Assembly (NCBI RefSeq): GCF_000002985.6 | Contig: NC_003280.10 | Location: 15,124,501 to 15,188,500, forward strand | Source: Caenorhabditis elegans | Taxonomy: Eukaryota > Nematoda > Chromadorea > Rhabditida > Rhabditidae | Reading direction: 5' to 3' | DNA length: 64,000 bases | In this document: positions 10,878 to 21,495 of the stretch, piece by piece | Layout: each line of letters opens with the position of its first letter | Numbering within the stretch: the first letter of the stretch is position 1 | Notes under the pieces: model-generated | Database searches by the model: none | The model's input: only the letters and a program-made list of their open reading frames with translations | What the model was told of the DNA's origin: nothing | Made by a program: the position numbers and the translations under genes

Positions 10878-11715
10878 GGTTCGGATGCAACTGGATCTGG
10901 AAAAGAAAGAGAGGGGGAGACGCAGACATTCGAAGGGAAACTCTCATTTTCCGTGTGTATGGCCATTTTGACGAGGAGATGGCGATAGCAAAATGCCAAT
11001 GCTTCTCCATCACGTAATCAACAGCTTCTTATTGAATTTTTTTTTCTAAAAAAATATTAAATTAAGTTTTTTTGTAATTAATTTGTGAACATATTTCTGT
11101 GATTTTTAAGAATACTATTCATATTTTTTTGGGTTAACTTCTGAATTTTTTAAACCCCTATTTAAAGATACACTATATGTTAAAAATATGCGATAGGTAG
11201 GCACGTAGGCGCTCAATTGCCTACCTACTTTTGAGGCGACCTACCCCCATAATGCCCATAATGCCACGATTTTCCTGAATGACCGAGTTTTTCTATTACA
11301 CGGCCACTTAGGAATCTTCTACTTTTGTAGTCTTTTGGACAAGATTTTCTGGTTTCCAGTTTTTTTTGAAACTTTCAAATATAGTACTTCCTAACTTACT
11401 ATTAGTTAGATTTTTATTTTTAAATTTTCTTGTTAGCCTGAAATTTGCCCAAGGCACCAGTACACCATATTCTCCATAATTTTACCAAAAAATCGTACAA
11501 TCCTTCAACACTCTCCCAAAGTCACTTATTAATTCTTCATCCTCATCCTCATCCACCGCCGATCCTCTCACTTCTTCCTGCCTCGATCCCCTCATTAGGT
11601 AAATCGGTCTCACTAGCCTTCTCCCACTAATGCTGCTTTTCCTACGATTTTTCTGTTTCTGAACACTCTAATTCAAAATTTTCAGAATATATTATACAAC
11701 AAAAAAAACTGTAAA

Positions 11716-14700
11716 ATGAGGTTATGGATCCTTGGATTATTATGGGTGTTGATCGAAAATGTGATTTGTGTAAGTTTATATAAGCAGCCGACACTTTGCG
11801 GGGCAAGAAACTCAGGTGGCGTAGCCTGTAAGGTGTCGGCTGCAAAAGTATCACACTGGACCTGTGAGGTGTCGGCTGCAAACTTGTCATACAGCCAACA
11901 TCACACGGGACAAGACATTAAGCTGGAGTGGCCTGTGAGGTGTCGGCTGCAAAATCATCTTGCAGCCGACACCACACAGGACAATGCACTCAGCTGAAGC
12001 GGCCTGTGCGGTGCGACTGCAAACTGCCCATGCAGCCGACACCACACGGGGCAAGGCAGTAAGCTAGAGCGGCCTGTGAAATTATCTTGCAGCCGACGTC
12101 TCACGAGCCTTCATCTAAAATTTTACAGCTAGAACCTCTGCGGTTAGTGGAAAGAACACACCTACCGAGAAGAAGAAGTGTTCCCGCGAGAAAATGTAAG
12201 TCACACATTGACCACTGAATCCAGTAAAGTAGCAACTTGCAGTAAATTATGGCTTTCATCGAGATTTACCGTCCGTAATGGACAATGTTATACACTCTCC
12301 GTTGGAGAACAAAAGGATTTACACTAAAGACAAGTGAGTTTTGTGAAATCCGAGAGGACTACACAGGAATAACTATTTGAATAATGTTAAAAATTGCAGC
12401 TTCTACATAAATGCCATCCGACCAAAGGAGAAGGAAGCTATTCGTAAGTTATTTTAAAACATTGTTTTTCAGAATTTTGTGCCTACTGCATTCAGAAGTA
12501 GGCACAAGACAGGCAGGCAGGCACCTTCGCACCTATTTTGTCGAATACCAAAAATATTTTCCAGTTTACGAGTCGATGCTCATTGACGGAAAGGGCTCTA
12601 TAAACGATATTGATGCATTTTTTGTGACTGCTCCACCAGCCAGAACCACTTTGGCTCCGAAGCGTTTCGGGGATAATGAGCTCCCAGATTTTGTGAAAGT
12701 CTCCGAAGGAAGTGTGAAAGAAGACGAGAAGCTTGTATTGGATAGGCCACAACGAGCTCCGACAGATCTGAAACTTGTGAAGCTTCCACCTCAGCCAATG
12801 AGTACGGTAGCTCCGTTTAAGCATAATAGTGTAAGTAGAAAAAGCATTTTTAAAAGATAGTAGTCAAAATAGAGTAGGCTGGCGTACGTTCTCACCAGGG
12901 CTGGGACCAAAAAACAAAAAACAAAAAATTGAAGTTTTTGAAAAACCAAAAAAACCAAAAAACAAAAAAAATTGAAATTTTCGAAAAACCAAAAAAAAAA
13001 CCAACAAAAAAAACCAACAAAAAAACCAAAAAATTTTGATGCTTAAGTTGATTTTTAATGTGGTTATTCAAGTACCAGCCGATGACCGCGCCTCCGGCGC
13101 GGCCAACGACTGGCGGAGTTTAAAATGTATAACACATAGATGTCCTTTCAATCATTCAAAAATGTATCATTAAAAAAGTTGAAACTTCATCGATTAAATC
13201 GCATTTTCTTCTTCCATGGTATTCGATTCAGAAAATTCAAAGAGACAGTTAGAATGTTCTGATTTTTCTACACTCATAATTATAAAACTGCGTTGCGTGT
13301 ACCCCAAAATAGTCCCCGCCTTTTTCTCGTTCACTCACGGGGAAAAGGCAAAAAGCAGTACCCCAGGTAATATCAGCCGCCGACATCATTCGAGGTCCGC
13401 GCACCACACTATTTTTCTCACTGTTGGCGTGGCGAGCTGTCCCCCTCCCCCGAAATAATTCCACAGAGTTACAGTTTTTTCAATAAGTTAATAACTTTCC
13501 TTAACTGGAGAAGTCTGAATAATTAACTACTAATAGTAAGTTCTTTGAATATAGATGTGACGAAACAAATAAAAACTCCTACAGTTATAGGAGGTTGTAG
13601 AGCATTTCAGAACTTTTTTGAATTTTCCAGATGATTCTAGAACATTCTAGAATTTTCTTGAAACTTCCAGAAGGTGCTGAAACAAAAAATTGATTCCAGA
13701 ACCAAAATTTGAATTTCCCGCCAAATGTTTTCCTCAGAAAATTTGAATTTCCCGTCAAAATCTTTTTCACTGAAAATTTGAATTTCCCGCCAAATTGTTT
13801 TTTCACTGAAAATTTGAATTTCCCGCCAAAATTTTTTCACTGAAAATTTGAATTTCCCGCCAAAATTTTTTCACTGAAAATTTGAATTTCCCGCCAAATT
13901 TTTTTTCACTGAAAATTTGAATTTCCCGCCAAAATTTTTTCACTGAAAATTTGAATTTCCCGCCAAATTTTTTTTCACTGAAAATTTGAATTTCCCGCCA
14001 AAAATGTGGGTCTCACCGCGAAGGGTCTCACCACAACGGGTCTCACCACGAAGGGTCTCACCACGATGGGTCTCACCACGATGGGTCTCACCACGAAGGG
14101 TCTCACCACGATGGGTCTCACGACGAAGGTGACAGGCCCCGCCCACAACTCTCACTGACTTTGGGTGTGACGTCACAGACTACAAAGACTACATAGACTA
14201 CAAACTATGGACAGACGAACTGTATTTTTTTATATATAAGTAATGATATTTTTTTCATAGAAAATTTGAATTTCCCGCCAAAATTTTTTCACTGAAAATT
14301 TGAATTTCCCGCCAAAATTTTTTCACTGAAAATTTGAATTTCCCGCCAAAATTTTTTCACTGAAAATTTGAATTTCCCGCCAAAAATGTGGGTCTCACCG
14401 CGAAGGATCTCACCACGATGGGTCTCACCACGAAGGGTCTCACCACGATGGGTCTCACCACGATGGGTCTCACCACGAAGGGTCTCACCACGATGGGTCT
14501 CACGACGAAGGTGACAGGCCCCGCCCACAACTCTCACTGACTTTGGGTGTGACGTCACAGACTACAAAGACTACATAGACTACAAACTATGGACAGACGA
14601 ACTGTATTTTTTTATATATAAGTAATGATATTTTTTTCATAGAAAATTTGAATTTCCCGCCAAAATTTTTTCACTGAAAATTTGAATTTCCCGCCAAAAT

Positions 14701-17700
14701 TTTTTCACTGAAAATTTGAATTTCCCGCCAAAATTTTTTCACTGAAAATTTGAATTTCCCGCCAATATTTTTTTCATAGAAAAATTGAACTTCCCGCCAA
14801 AATGTTTTCACTGAAAATTTGAATTTCCCGCCAAAATTTTTTCACTGAAAATTTGAATTTCCCGCCAAAATTTTTTCACTGAAAATTTGAATTTCCCACC
14901 AAAATTTTTTCACAGAAAATTTGAATTTCCCGCCAAAATTTTTTCACTGAAAATTTGAATTTCCCGCCAAAATTTTTTCACTGAAAATTTGAATTTCCCG
15001 CCAAAATTTTTTTCACAGAAAATTTGAATTTCCCGCCAAAAATGTGGGTCTCACCGCGAAGGGTCTCACCGCGAAGGGTCTCACCACGATGGGTCTCACC
15101 ACGAAGGGTCTCACCACGATGGGTCTCACCACGATGGGTCTCACCACGAAGGGTCTCACCACGATGGGTCTCACCACGAAGGGTCTCACCACGATGGGTC
15201 TCACGACGAAGGTGACAGGCCCCGCCCACAACTCTCACTGACTTTGGGTGTGACGTCACAGACTACAAAGACTACATAGACTACAAACTATGGACAGACG
15301 AACTGTATTTTTTTTATATATAAGTAATGATATTTTTTCATAAAAAATTTGAATTTCCCGCCAAAATTTTTTCACTGAAAATTTGAATTTCCCGCCAAAA
15401 TTTTTTCACTGAAAATTTGAATTTCCCGCCAATATTTTTTCATAGAAAAATTGAACTTCCCGCCAAAATGTTTTCACTGAAAATTTGAATTTCCCGCCAA
15501 AATTTTTTCACTGAAAATTTGAATTTCCCGCCAAAATTTTTTCACTGAAAATTTGAATTTCCCGCCAAAATTTTTTCACAGAAAATTTGAATTTCCCGCC
15601 AAAAATGTGGGTCTCACCGCGAAGGGTCTCACCGCGAAGGGTCTCACCACGATGGGTCTCACCACGAAGGGTCTCACCACGATGGGTCTCACCACGATGG
15701 GTCTCACCACGAAGGGTCTCACCACGATGGGTCTCACCACGAAGGGTCTCACCACGATGGGTCTCACCACGAAGGGTCTCACCACGATGGGTCTCACGAC
15801 GAAGGTGACAGGCCCCGCCCACAACTCTCACTGACTTTGGGTGTGACGTCACAGACTACAAAGACTACATAGACTACAAACTATGGACAGACGAACTGTA
15901 TTTTTTATATATAAGTAATGATGAAAAAAAAAACCAAATCTGAAACTCAGAATGGAAATAAGAAGTAGAAGTTCACTAAACTTTGAAAAAATGTATACCT
16001 TGAAAGAATCTGGCATTGCAGTTCTTGCACACACATCTCATGCTTCCAAGGTAGTTGGGATTGGCAACAGATGACGTATCGTGTGTTTTTGCTACTTCAT
16101 TTCTTTTTTTCTTCATCCATACTCTTTTTTTATATTTCATCTCAGCCTTTTCCTCTTCTGACATTGAAGCTCGTTTTTCCTTTTTTCTTTCCCAATCCAT
16201 CCTGAGTCTTGATTCTGATTCTTGCGAAGTTTCTCTTGAACGACGTTCTCTCTTCCATACAGCATTTGAGTTGTCACTAAAACTGCTTATTGGTAAAATT
16301 CCACGAGCATTCAAGATCCTTACCTTAATGTTCTGGAACGTGTCCTCCTAGAGACGGGTTCTTGGGATGTAGAAGGGAAATCAGGCAGGTTTGTTGGTTT
16401 GGTATCCATTGCTGAATCGGGTAGAGTTGTTGGTTCCGTATCCATTATTGAATCGGGTCGACTTGTTAGCTCGTTATCCATTGTTGATTAATAATGAGAA
16501 AATGATAATTTTCTTCTCCTTATATAGAATTTTTTTGGAAGATTCTAGAAGTTTTGGGTCTTGAAACGAATTGGGTTTTAGAAGGACAGATTTAATATAG
16601 TTTAAACTTGTAATAATATAAATTAAAAATTGCACAATGAAATAGTCAAAATTTAAATTTTGCACACTACATTGAAAAATCCAGAAGTTTCTAGATGGTT
16701 GTAGAATCTTCTTGATTATATTAATGGGTAGTTCCTGTGATGTCTTTATCAGTGACGTCATCTTTTGTGACGTTATTGGAACATTCTCTTCTTTTTCTGC
16801 AACTTCTGGAAGATTCCAGAAGTTTCTTTTACTGTAATGGGCGGAGCCTATGACGTCACATTCTGTGACGCTGATATATTTGGCGTCATCACCTATTTTT
16901 TTCCGAATGTGAGACTATATAGGTGTCATCATATGTGACGTCATAATCTGTGACTTATTTTTTGTTACGCCAGTGATTGTGACGTCATCAGAATTTTCTG
17001 GAAGTTTCTCCAAAATTCTAGAAGGTTCCAGAATTTTCTGAAAATTATATTGGGTTCAGCCTGTGACGTTTACTTAATGTCCTCATCATGTGTGACGTCG
17101 TCAAGTGTTACGTAATCCGAGATATCTAGAAGTTTTTCGAAATTTCTAGAAGATTCTCGAAGTTTATTGCATGAAGTTTTCCTCTTCTATAGGTTTATTA
17201 AATTCTAAACAAATGTGCCGGTATGTCGCATTGGTTGTGTGCGGGAATTTGGTGTGAACCTTCTGTGGTTCAAACTATCTTCCCCTTCATACTTTTTTTT
17301 TCTGTCAAACAAAGTTAAATTTGACTACTCCGACAAAATTTCTCTAAAAATTTGAATTTCCCGCCATAATTTTTCACTGAAAATTTGAATTCCCGCCAAA
17401 AATTTTTCAGAAAATTTGAATTCCCGCCAAAATTTTTCACAGAAAATTTGAATTCCCGCCAAAAAATTTTAAAGAAAATTTAAATTCCCGCCAAAAATTT
17501 TCAGAGAAAATTTGAATTCCCGCCAAAAATGTTTCAGAAAATTTGAATTAACGCCAAAAATTCTCAAAGAAAATTTGAATTCCCGCCAAAAAATTTTTCA
17601 GAAAATTTGAATTCCCGCCAAAAAATTTTGAAGGAAATTTAAATTCCCGCCAAAATTTTTCAGAGAAAATTTGAACTCCCGCCAAAAATTTTTCAGAAAA

Positions 17701-20700
17701 TTTGAATTCCCGCCAAAATTTTTCACAGAAAATTTGAATTCCCGCCAAAAAATTTTAAAGAAAATTTAAATTCCCGCCAAAAATTTTCAGAGAAATTTTG
17801 AAATCCCGCCAAAAAATTTTAAAGAAAATTTAAATTCCCGCCAAAAATTTTCAGAGAAAATTTGAATTCCCGCCAAAAATGTTTCAGAAAATTTGAATTC
17901 ACGCCAAAAATTTTCAAAGAAAATTTGAATTCCCGCCAAAAAATTTTTCAGAAAATTTGAATTCCCGCCAAAAATTTTCAAAGAAAATTTGAATTCCCGC
18001 CAAAAATTTTCAGAGAAAATTTGAATTCCCGCCAAAAATGTTTCAGAAAATTTGAATTCACGCCAAAAATTTTCAAAGAAAATTTGAATTCCCGCCAAAA
18101 AATTTTGAAGAAAATTTGAACTACCGCCAAAAATTTTCACAGAAAATTTGAATTCCCGCCGAAAAATTTCAAAGAAAATTTAAATTCCCGCCAAAATGTA
18201 TGGGTCTCGCCACGATGGGTCTCGCCACGATGGGTCTCGCCACGAAGGGTCTCGCAACGATGGGTCTCGCCACGAAGGGTGACTGGCCCCGCCCACAAAA
18301 ACTCAGTGACTTTAGGGGTGACGTCACAGACTACAAAGACTACATAGACTACAAACTATGGACAGACCCACACTATTTTTTTATATATAAGTAATGATTG
18401 TTGCAAAGTGTATTAAAATACATTTATGACGTCACAACTGTATTAAACTACATGTTTTAATGTATTTTAATACAGAATAGTCTCGAGTCGAGACTAGACA
18501 CGCTAAACATTTTTTTTTTTGGATTTTTTGGTTTTTTTGGTCCCAAAAAACCAAAAAAACCAAAAAATTCCCAGCCCTGGTTCTCACGGCGGCCGACAAT
18601 TTCCGAGTTTAGCCTCTCATTATGAAAATATATGATTAAGTATGTGGCCAAACTCGGGAATTGCCGGCCGCCGTGACAATCTACCCATCGAAAAATTTTC
18701 AAATTTCAAAAAACCGGACGCCGTGCAAACCCTGACGACCGACTATATACTCAAAAATTAAAAAAAAATTAATTATTTGTTGTTACTGTAGGACGATAAT
18801 TTCAACTTTAAAATACACTTCTACATTGTGAAATATTGTCAATTTTCCAGCCTGTCCGCCGCCAGCTTGTCGACCCCCTCCCACCTCTTCTCCAACCTTC
18901 CCCAGTCCGATTCCCAGCTCAACCATGGCAAATCCCACCTCTCCACCCCCATCAATCAACTCCAAATCCCCTTACCCAATTCTTCCAACCAATTCCCCAA
19001 CATCTAATCCCTCCACCAAATCCATTCTTCCCTCAACAACACCAAACATGGACTCCACCGACGCTTCTCCAGCCGAACCCGATTCCGCCACCTCCACAGA
19101 GAAATGAATCATCTTTCGATCCATACATCCCGATTGGTGTGCAACAACCTCCATATCAGTTCCAGCAGAATTTCCAACCGGCTCAATCTGCAGATGCCCA
19201 TAGAGTAAGCTAAGACCTGAAAAATCTGAAAATCTGATTTTTTCAGCAACCAATGCATCATCATGGCTTCGCCCGCACCTTTGGTCAACAGCCAATTCCA
19301 CTGCCATCTCAGGCAGCCATAGGTGAGTTGCCTGGCTACCTATACCTACGCCTACCTAGGATTTTTCCAGCAAAAAAACTTTCTGCAGCTTTTTGACTAG
19401 CTCCAAAACGGTTTGGACCCATTTTTGTCAATTCCCATTTACATACGTAATGTTCTCCAAACCTTTTTTATTTGTTTTTTCAGACACCGCTTTCAACCAA
19501 GCCAAGGAGCGTGAGTTCAGCGTTTTTCCGCCAAACCAGGTGCCGAAAAAGGTGGGTACTTGATTTCCTAAAAATTCTCAGAATTTCAATAGACAATTTT
19601 CCAGTCAACACCTCCAATTGACTATTCCGTGGATAGTGTCGCCGTGGTGACCAAGGATCAGAGACCACCACAGCAGTTTTTCAGGTTTGAGTTACTATAA
19701 ATTGCAAAACCAACCAAGGCCTCTCCGCCGACTTTAGAACCAATCAGAGTGTTTTTTTTTCAGATCAATCCCCGAAAAAACCTCCGAACAACTCCGAAAC
19801 TTTGTAAAAGTCCATCCCCAAGTGATGAACAACCTCCAGAAGCCTCTGATCTACCGTGGAAAAGAAATGGTGATTCCGAAAATGTTCAACTTCACCACCA
19901 ACCCCACACCTCCACCAAGATTACCCCAGCCTCCGACGGCTCCGCCAACTGTTCCACCTCCACCAAATCAGGCTCCAATAGTTCCTCATCAGCCTATGTA
20001 CGTCCCATTAATCAATCCGAATCAGAAGTTGGACTTGTGTTGTCGCAAGCAGAGGATTTCACCGTTGTGCCAGAATTTGTGCAACTTTGATACATTTAAT
20101 GATAAAACTGTAAGTTTTTAAATTTCAGTTCGAAATTTCAAGTATTGCTATGTTATTCATTTTGCGTTGCTGGATTTTGTCGGTTGCTAAATTATTTATA
20201 CTTCCAAAGTAGTTAGATACCTTGTCAAGCTTCCAGTCCCATGCCTGCCTACCTAAATGCCTGCCTAGATTCCAAAATTCTACCCCATGCCTATCCAGAA
20301 ACTACCTACCCCGTGCCTGCCTTTTGTCCTGCCTCCACCACACGCCTAGGCAAAAGGTAGACATAGATTGCCTGATTTTATGAGTTGAAATTTTATGGCC
20401 AAAAAAATGTAACAACCTTTCCAAAATAATAACATAGTTCCCTGTTACGGAAAAAATCACCACTCAAATAAATGTTTCAGTTGGTAGCCGCTTTCCTAAC
20501 CAACCAATGCCCTGGACCTCAACTCGGTCAAGCTTACGACTGTGCCTCCTCAAAAGCCGACCACTCTGCATGCTGTGAACGTGCTGGAATTCTATCGTTC
20601 CAAGGCGGAAAATGTATTCCATTCTGTCGAACCCACGTGGCAACTCCTTCAAATGTTTTCGATTATGTGATATGCCTACAAGTATTTGAGACCATTAAAG

Positions 20701-20750
20701 GGTGTTATAGAGATTATCAATTTACTCATCCAAATATTTATGGAGATTAA
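11716..20750 (+). CDS. Secreted proline-rich protein with C-terminal DB module (571 aa)
   Basis: Eleven exons in unbroken phase: 11716-11769, 12129-12195, 12243-12333, 12400-12443, 12565-12830, 18851-19204, 19247-19322, 19484-19551, 19605-19684, 19764-20109, 20481-20750. Exon 1 encodes a signal peptide (MRLWILGLLWVLIENVIC). A basic THLPRRRSVPARK stretch at ~residues 28-40 could be a proprotein cleavage site. Residues ~175-300 are Pro/Gln/Asn-rich. The last ~110 residues carry a cysteine pattern of the nematode DB module: LCCRKQRISPLCQNLC, then QCP, then SACCERAG, CIPFC and a final YVICLQ. DB proteins are secreted or surface proteins, some linked to immunoglobulin-like partners, with biochemical role unclear. 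The fifth intron is 6 kb because of a transposon insertion. AATAAA at 20851. The domain call is from motif reading. Confidence 0.88.
11770..12128. repeat. GCAGCCGACAC palindromic repeats in intron 1
   Basis: At least seven copies of GCAGCCGACA or its complement TGTCGGCTGC, in alternating orientation, within 360 bases. The same motif recurs at ~27830-31075. Confidence 0.75.
13610..13672. promoter_or_regulatory. Long heat-shock element (about 13 pentamer units)
   Basis: GAA and TTC triplets alternate at exact 5-base spacing. GAA lies at 13610, 13620, 13640, 13650, 13660 and 13670, and TTC at 13625, 13635, 13645, 13655 and 13665, with one-base mismatches at 13615 and 13630. From 13635 to 13672 eight consecutive units are perfect. 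HSF-1 trimers bind inverted NGAAN pentamers, so this is a very strong predicted site. Binding itself is inferred. Confidence 0.75.
13690..15920. repeat. Four tandem blocks of two interleaved minisatellites
   Basis: Each block has several ~34-35-bp units (GAAAATTTGAATTTCCCGCC), then a run of 15-bp units (GGTCTCACCACGAAG or GATG). A unique tail follows: GGTGACAGGCCCCGCCCAC, TGACGTCA, ACTACAAAGACTACATAGAC and TTATATATAAGTAATGA. Block tails end at about 14250, 14630, 15330 and 15920. On the minus strand the tail begins TCATTACTTATATATAAAA, which fits a Helitron-type TC terminus (inference). The 15-bp unit is open in several frames, so long ORFs here are artefacts. Confidence 0.85.
15999..16481 (-). 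pseudogene. Helitron protein N-terminal fragment
   Basis: Two exons in phase: 16324-16481 (start MDNELTSRPDS) and 15999-16282, with a GTAAGG donor and AATAAGCAG acceptor. The charged stretch ERKKEKRASMSEEEKAEMKY and the following NYLGSMRCVCKNCNARFFQG match the conserved region ahead of the Rep domain in Helitron Rep/helicase proteins (pattern: HxLGxM, CxxC, then A and an aromatic residue). The next donor (GTATAC, 15998) leads only into minisatellite, so the Rep endonuclease and helicase are missing and the protein cannot support rolling-circle transposition. Confidence 0.7.
16538..17161. promoter_or_regulatory. Cluster of heat-shock elements and CRE palindromes
   Basis: Five more arrays of 5-base-spaced GAA/TTC units: 16538-16550; 16684-16711; 16804-16826 (five perfect units); 16991-17038 (ten units, one mismatch); and 17124-17161 (eight units, two imperfect). 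Between them lie TGACGTCA palindromes at 16753, 16851, 16936 and 16980 and a variant near 17093, the consensus for CREB/ATF factors. The cluster sits directly upstream of the Helitron fragment on its strand. Factor binding is predicted, not shown. Confidence 0.7.
17340..18402. repeat. Second minisatellite block of the same element
   Basis: About thirty ~34-bp units (GAAAATTTGAATTCCCGCC), then five GGGTCTCGCCACGA(T/A)G-type units, then the same GGCCCCGCCCAC, TGACGTCA and TTATATATAAGTAATGA tail as the 13690-15920 block. It is more diverged from that block than its internal units are from each other. Confidence 0.85.
18588..18675. repeat. Inverted repeat GGCGGCCGACAATT...AATTGCCGGCCGCC
   Basis: Arms GGCGGCCGACAATTTCCGAG and CTCGGGAATTGCCGGCCGCC pair around a short AT-rich loop, immediately right of the hAT target duplication. 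A dispersed palindromic repeat type. Confidence 0.7.
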
Positions 20751-21495
20751 TTATTGATTTTTCTTTTGGTTATGTGATAATGTTGACTTTTGAAAATATA
20801 CGGGTTGAATATGAATCGATAATATAAATTAGTATTACTGTTTGTTTTTGAATAAAATATTAATTTTGCTAAAATGTTCAGAAATTTCAGGCTTTCTAGG
20901 TTTTTCCCCCAAAAATCGATTCAATTTCTAATACATGGGTCTTGCCTGGAAATCTACAGTACTAATTGCTTTGCATGTCTCTAAAGTTTTGAATTTTCCT
21001 GAAATTCTCACGAACAATAACTAATTTTTCGAGTTTTCTGGAGACTTCGGCTTAGGCTTAGGCTTAGGCTTAGGCATAGGCTTAGGCATAGGCTTAGGCT
21101 TGGCGTCAGTGGCGAGCTGACGCTCGCCACTGACGGTTTAGGCTAAATCTTAGTCTTAGGCTTAAGCTTAGGCCAAGTTTTTTAAAAACCATTTCGCTAC
21201 TGATGTTGGTAAATGCCATAAAGCTATCAATGACGAATAATGTTTTTTTTTTTCCTGAAAAAAATCGAAAGTACAAGGGAAAAGCCAACGGCGCGGCCGG
21301 TCACTCGTACACAATTGGATTGACGCCTTCTCCAGCGCAGCCAGCGCAAACGTGTTTGCTGACAGGTATGACTATGACCACAGAAGCTTCTTCTCCTTTC
21401 GAACTTAACAGACGTCTTTAGCTGCCACCCCGCCCACTTCTCCGCGTATCCTTCACCGGGAGAAGGAAAGTTTTTTAAACGGTTTTGTATCTCAA
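20751..21495. repeat. Spacer with internal telomere-type TTAGGC array
   Basis: GGCTTA units (a permutation of TTAGGC) occupy about 21050-21110 and, degenerate, 21140-21175. Between them is a short palindrome GTCAGTGGCGAGC/GCTCGCCACTGAC (21104-21135). No gene is seen; the 3' part is the upstream region of the next gene. Confidence 0.75.

Larger units (their letters stand above)
12888..18587. mobile_element. 5.7-kb composite hAT-like insertion in the DB-gene intron
   Basis: Inverted termini CAGGGCTGGGA (12896) and TCCCAGCCCTG (ending 18579) are flanked by identical 8-bp target duplications GTTCTCAC (12888-12895 and 18580-18587). This is the hAT signature of CAGGG ends plus an 8-bp duplication. 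Subterminal sequence on both sides is CCAAAAAACCAAAAAA. No hAT transposase is visible inside, so the element is non-autonomous or gutted. It carries two minisatellite blocks, a Helitron protein fragment and several heat-shock-element arrays, listed separately. Confidence 0.8.

Noticed and set aside
15024-15834. CRISPR-like appearance of regularly spaced repeats
   Set aside because: The units are directly adjacent minisatellites with no unique spacers, in a eukaryotic genome.
13940-15852. Long ORFs encoding RGETHRGETL, WVSPRRVSPR or GLTTMGLTTK
   Set aside because: Produced by a 15-bp minisatellite that is stop-free in several frames; blocks are repeats, not exons.
16055-16351. Plus-strand ORF of 98 codons
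   Set aside because: Exactly antisense to the Helitron fragment, which has the better splice structure and a recognisable motif.
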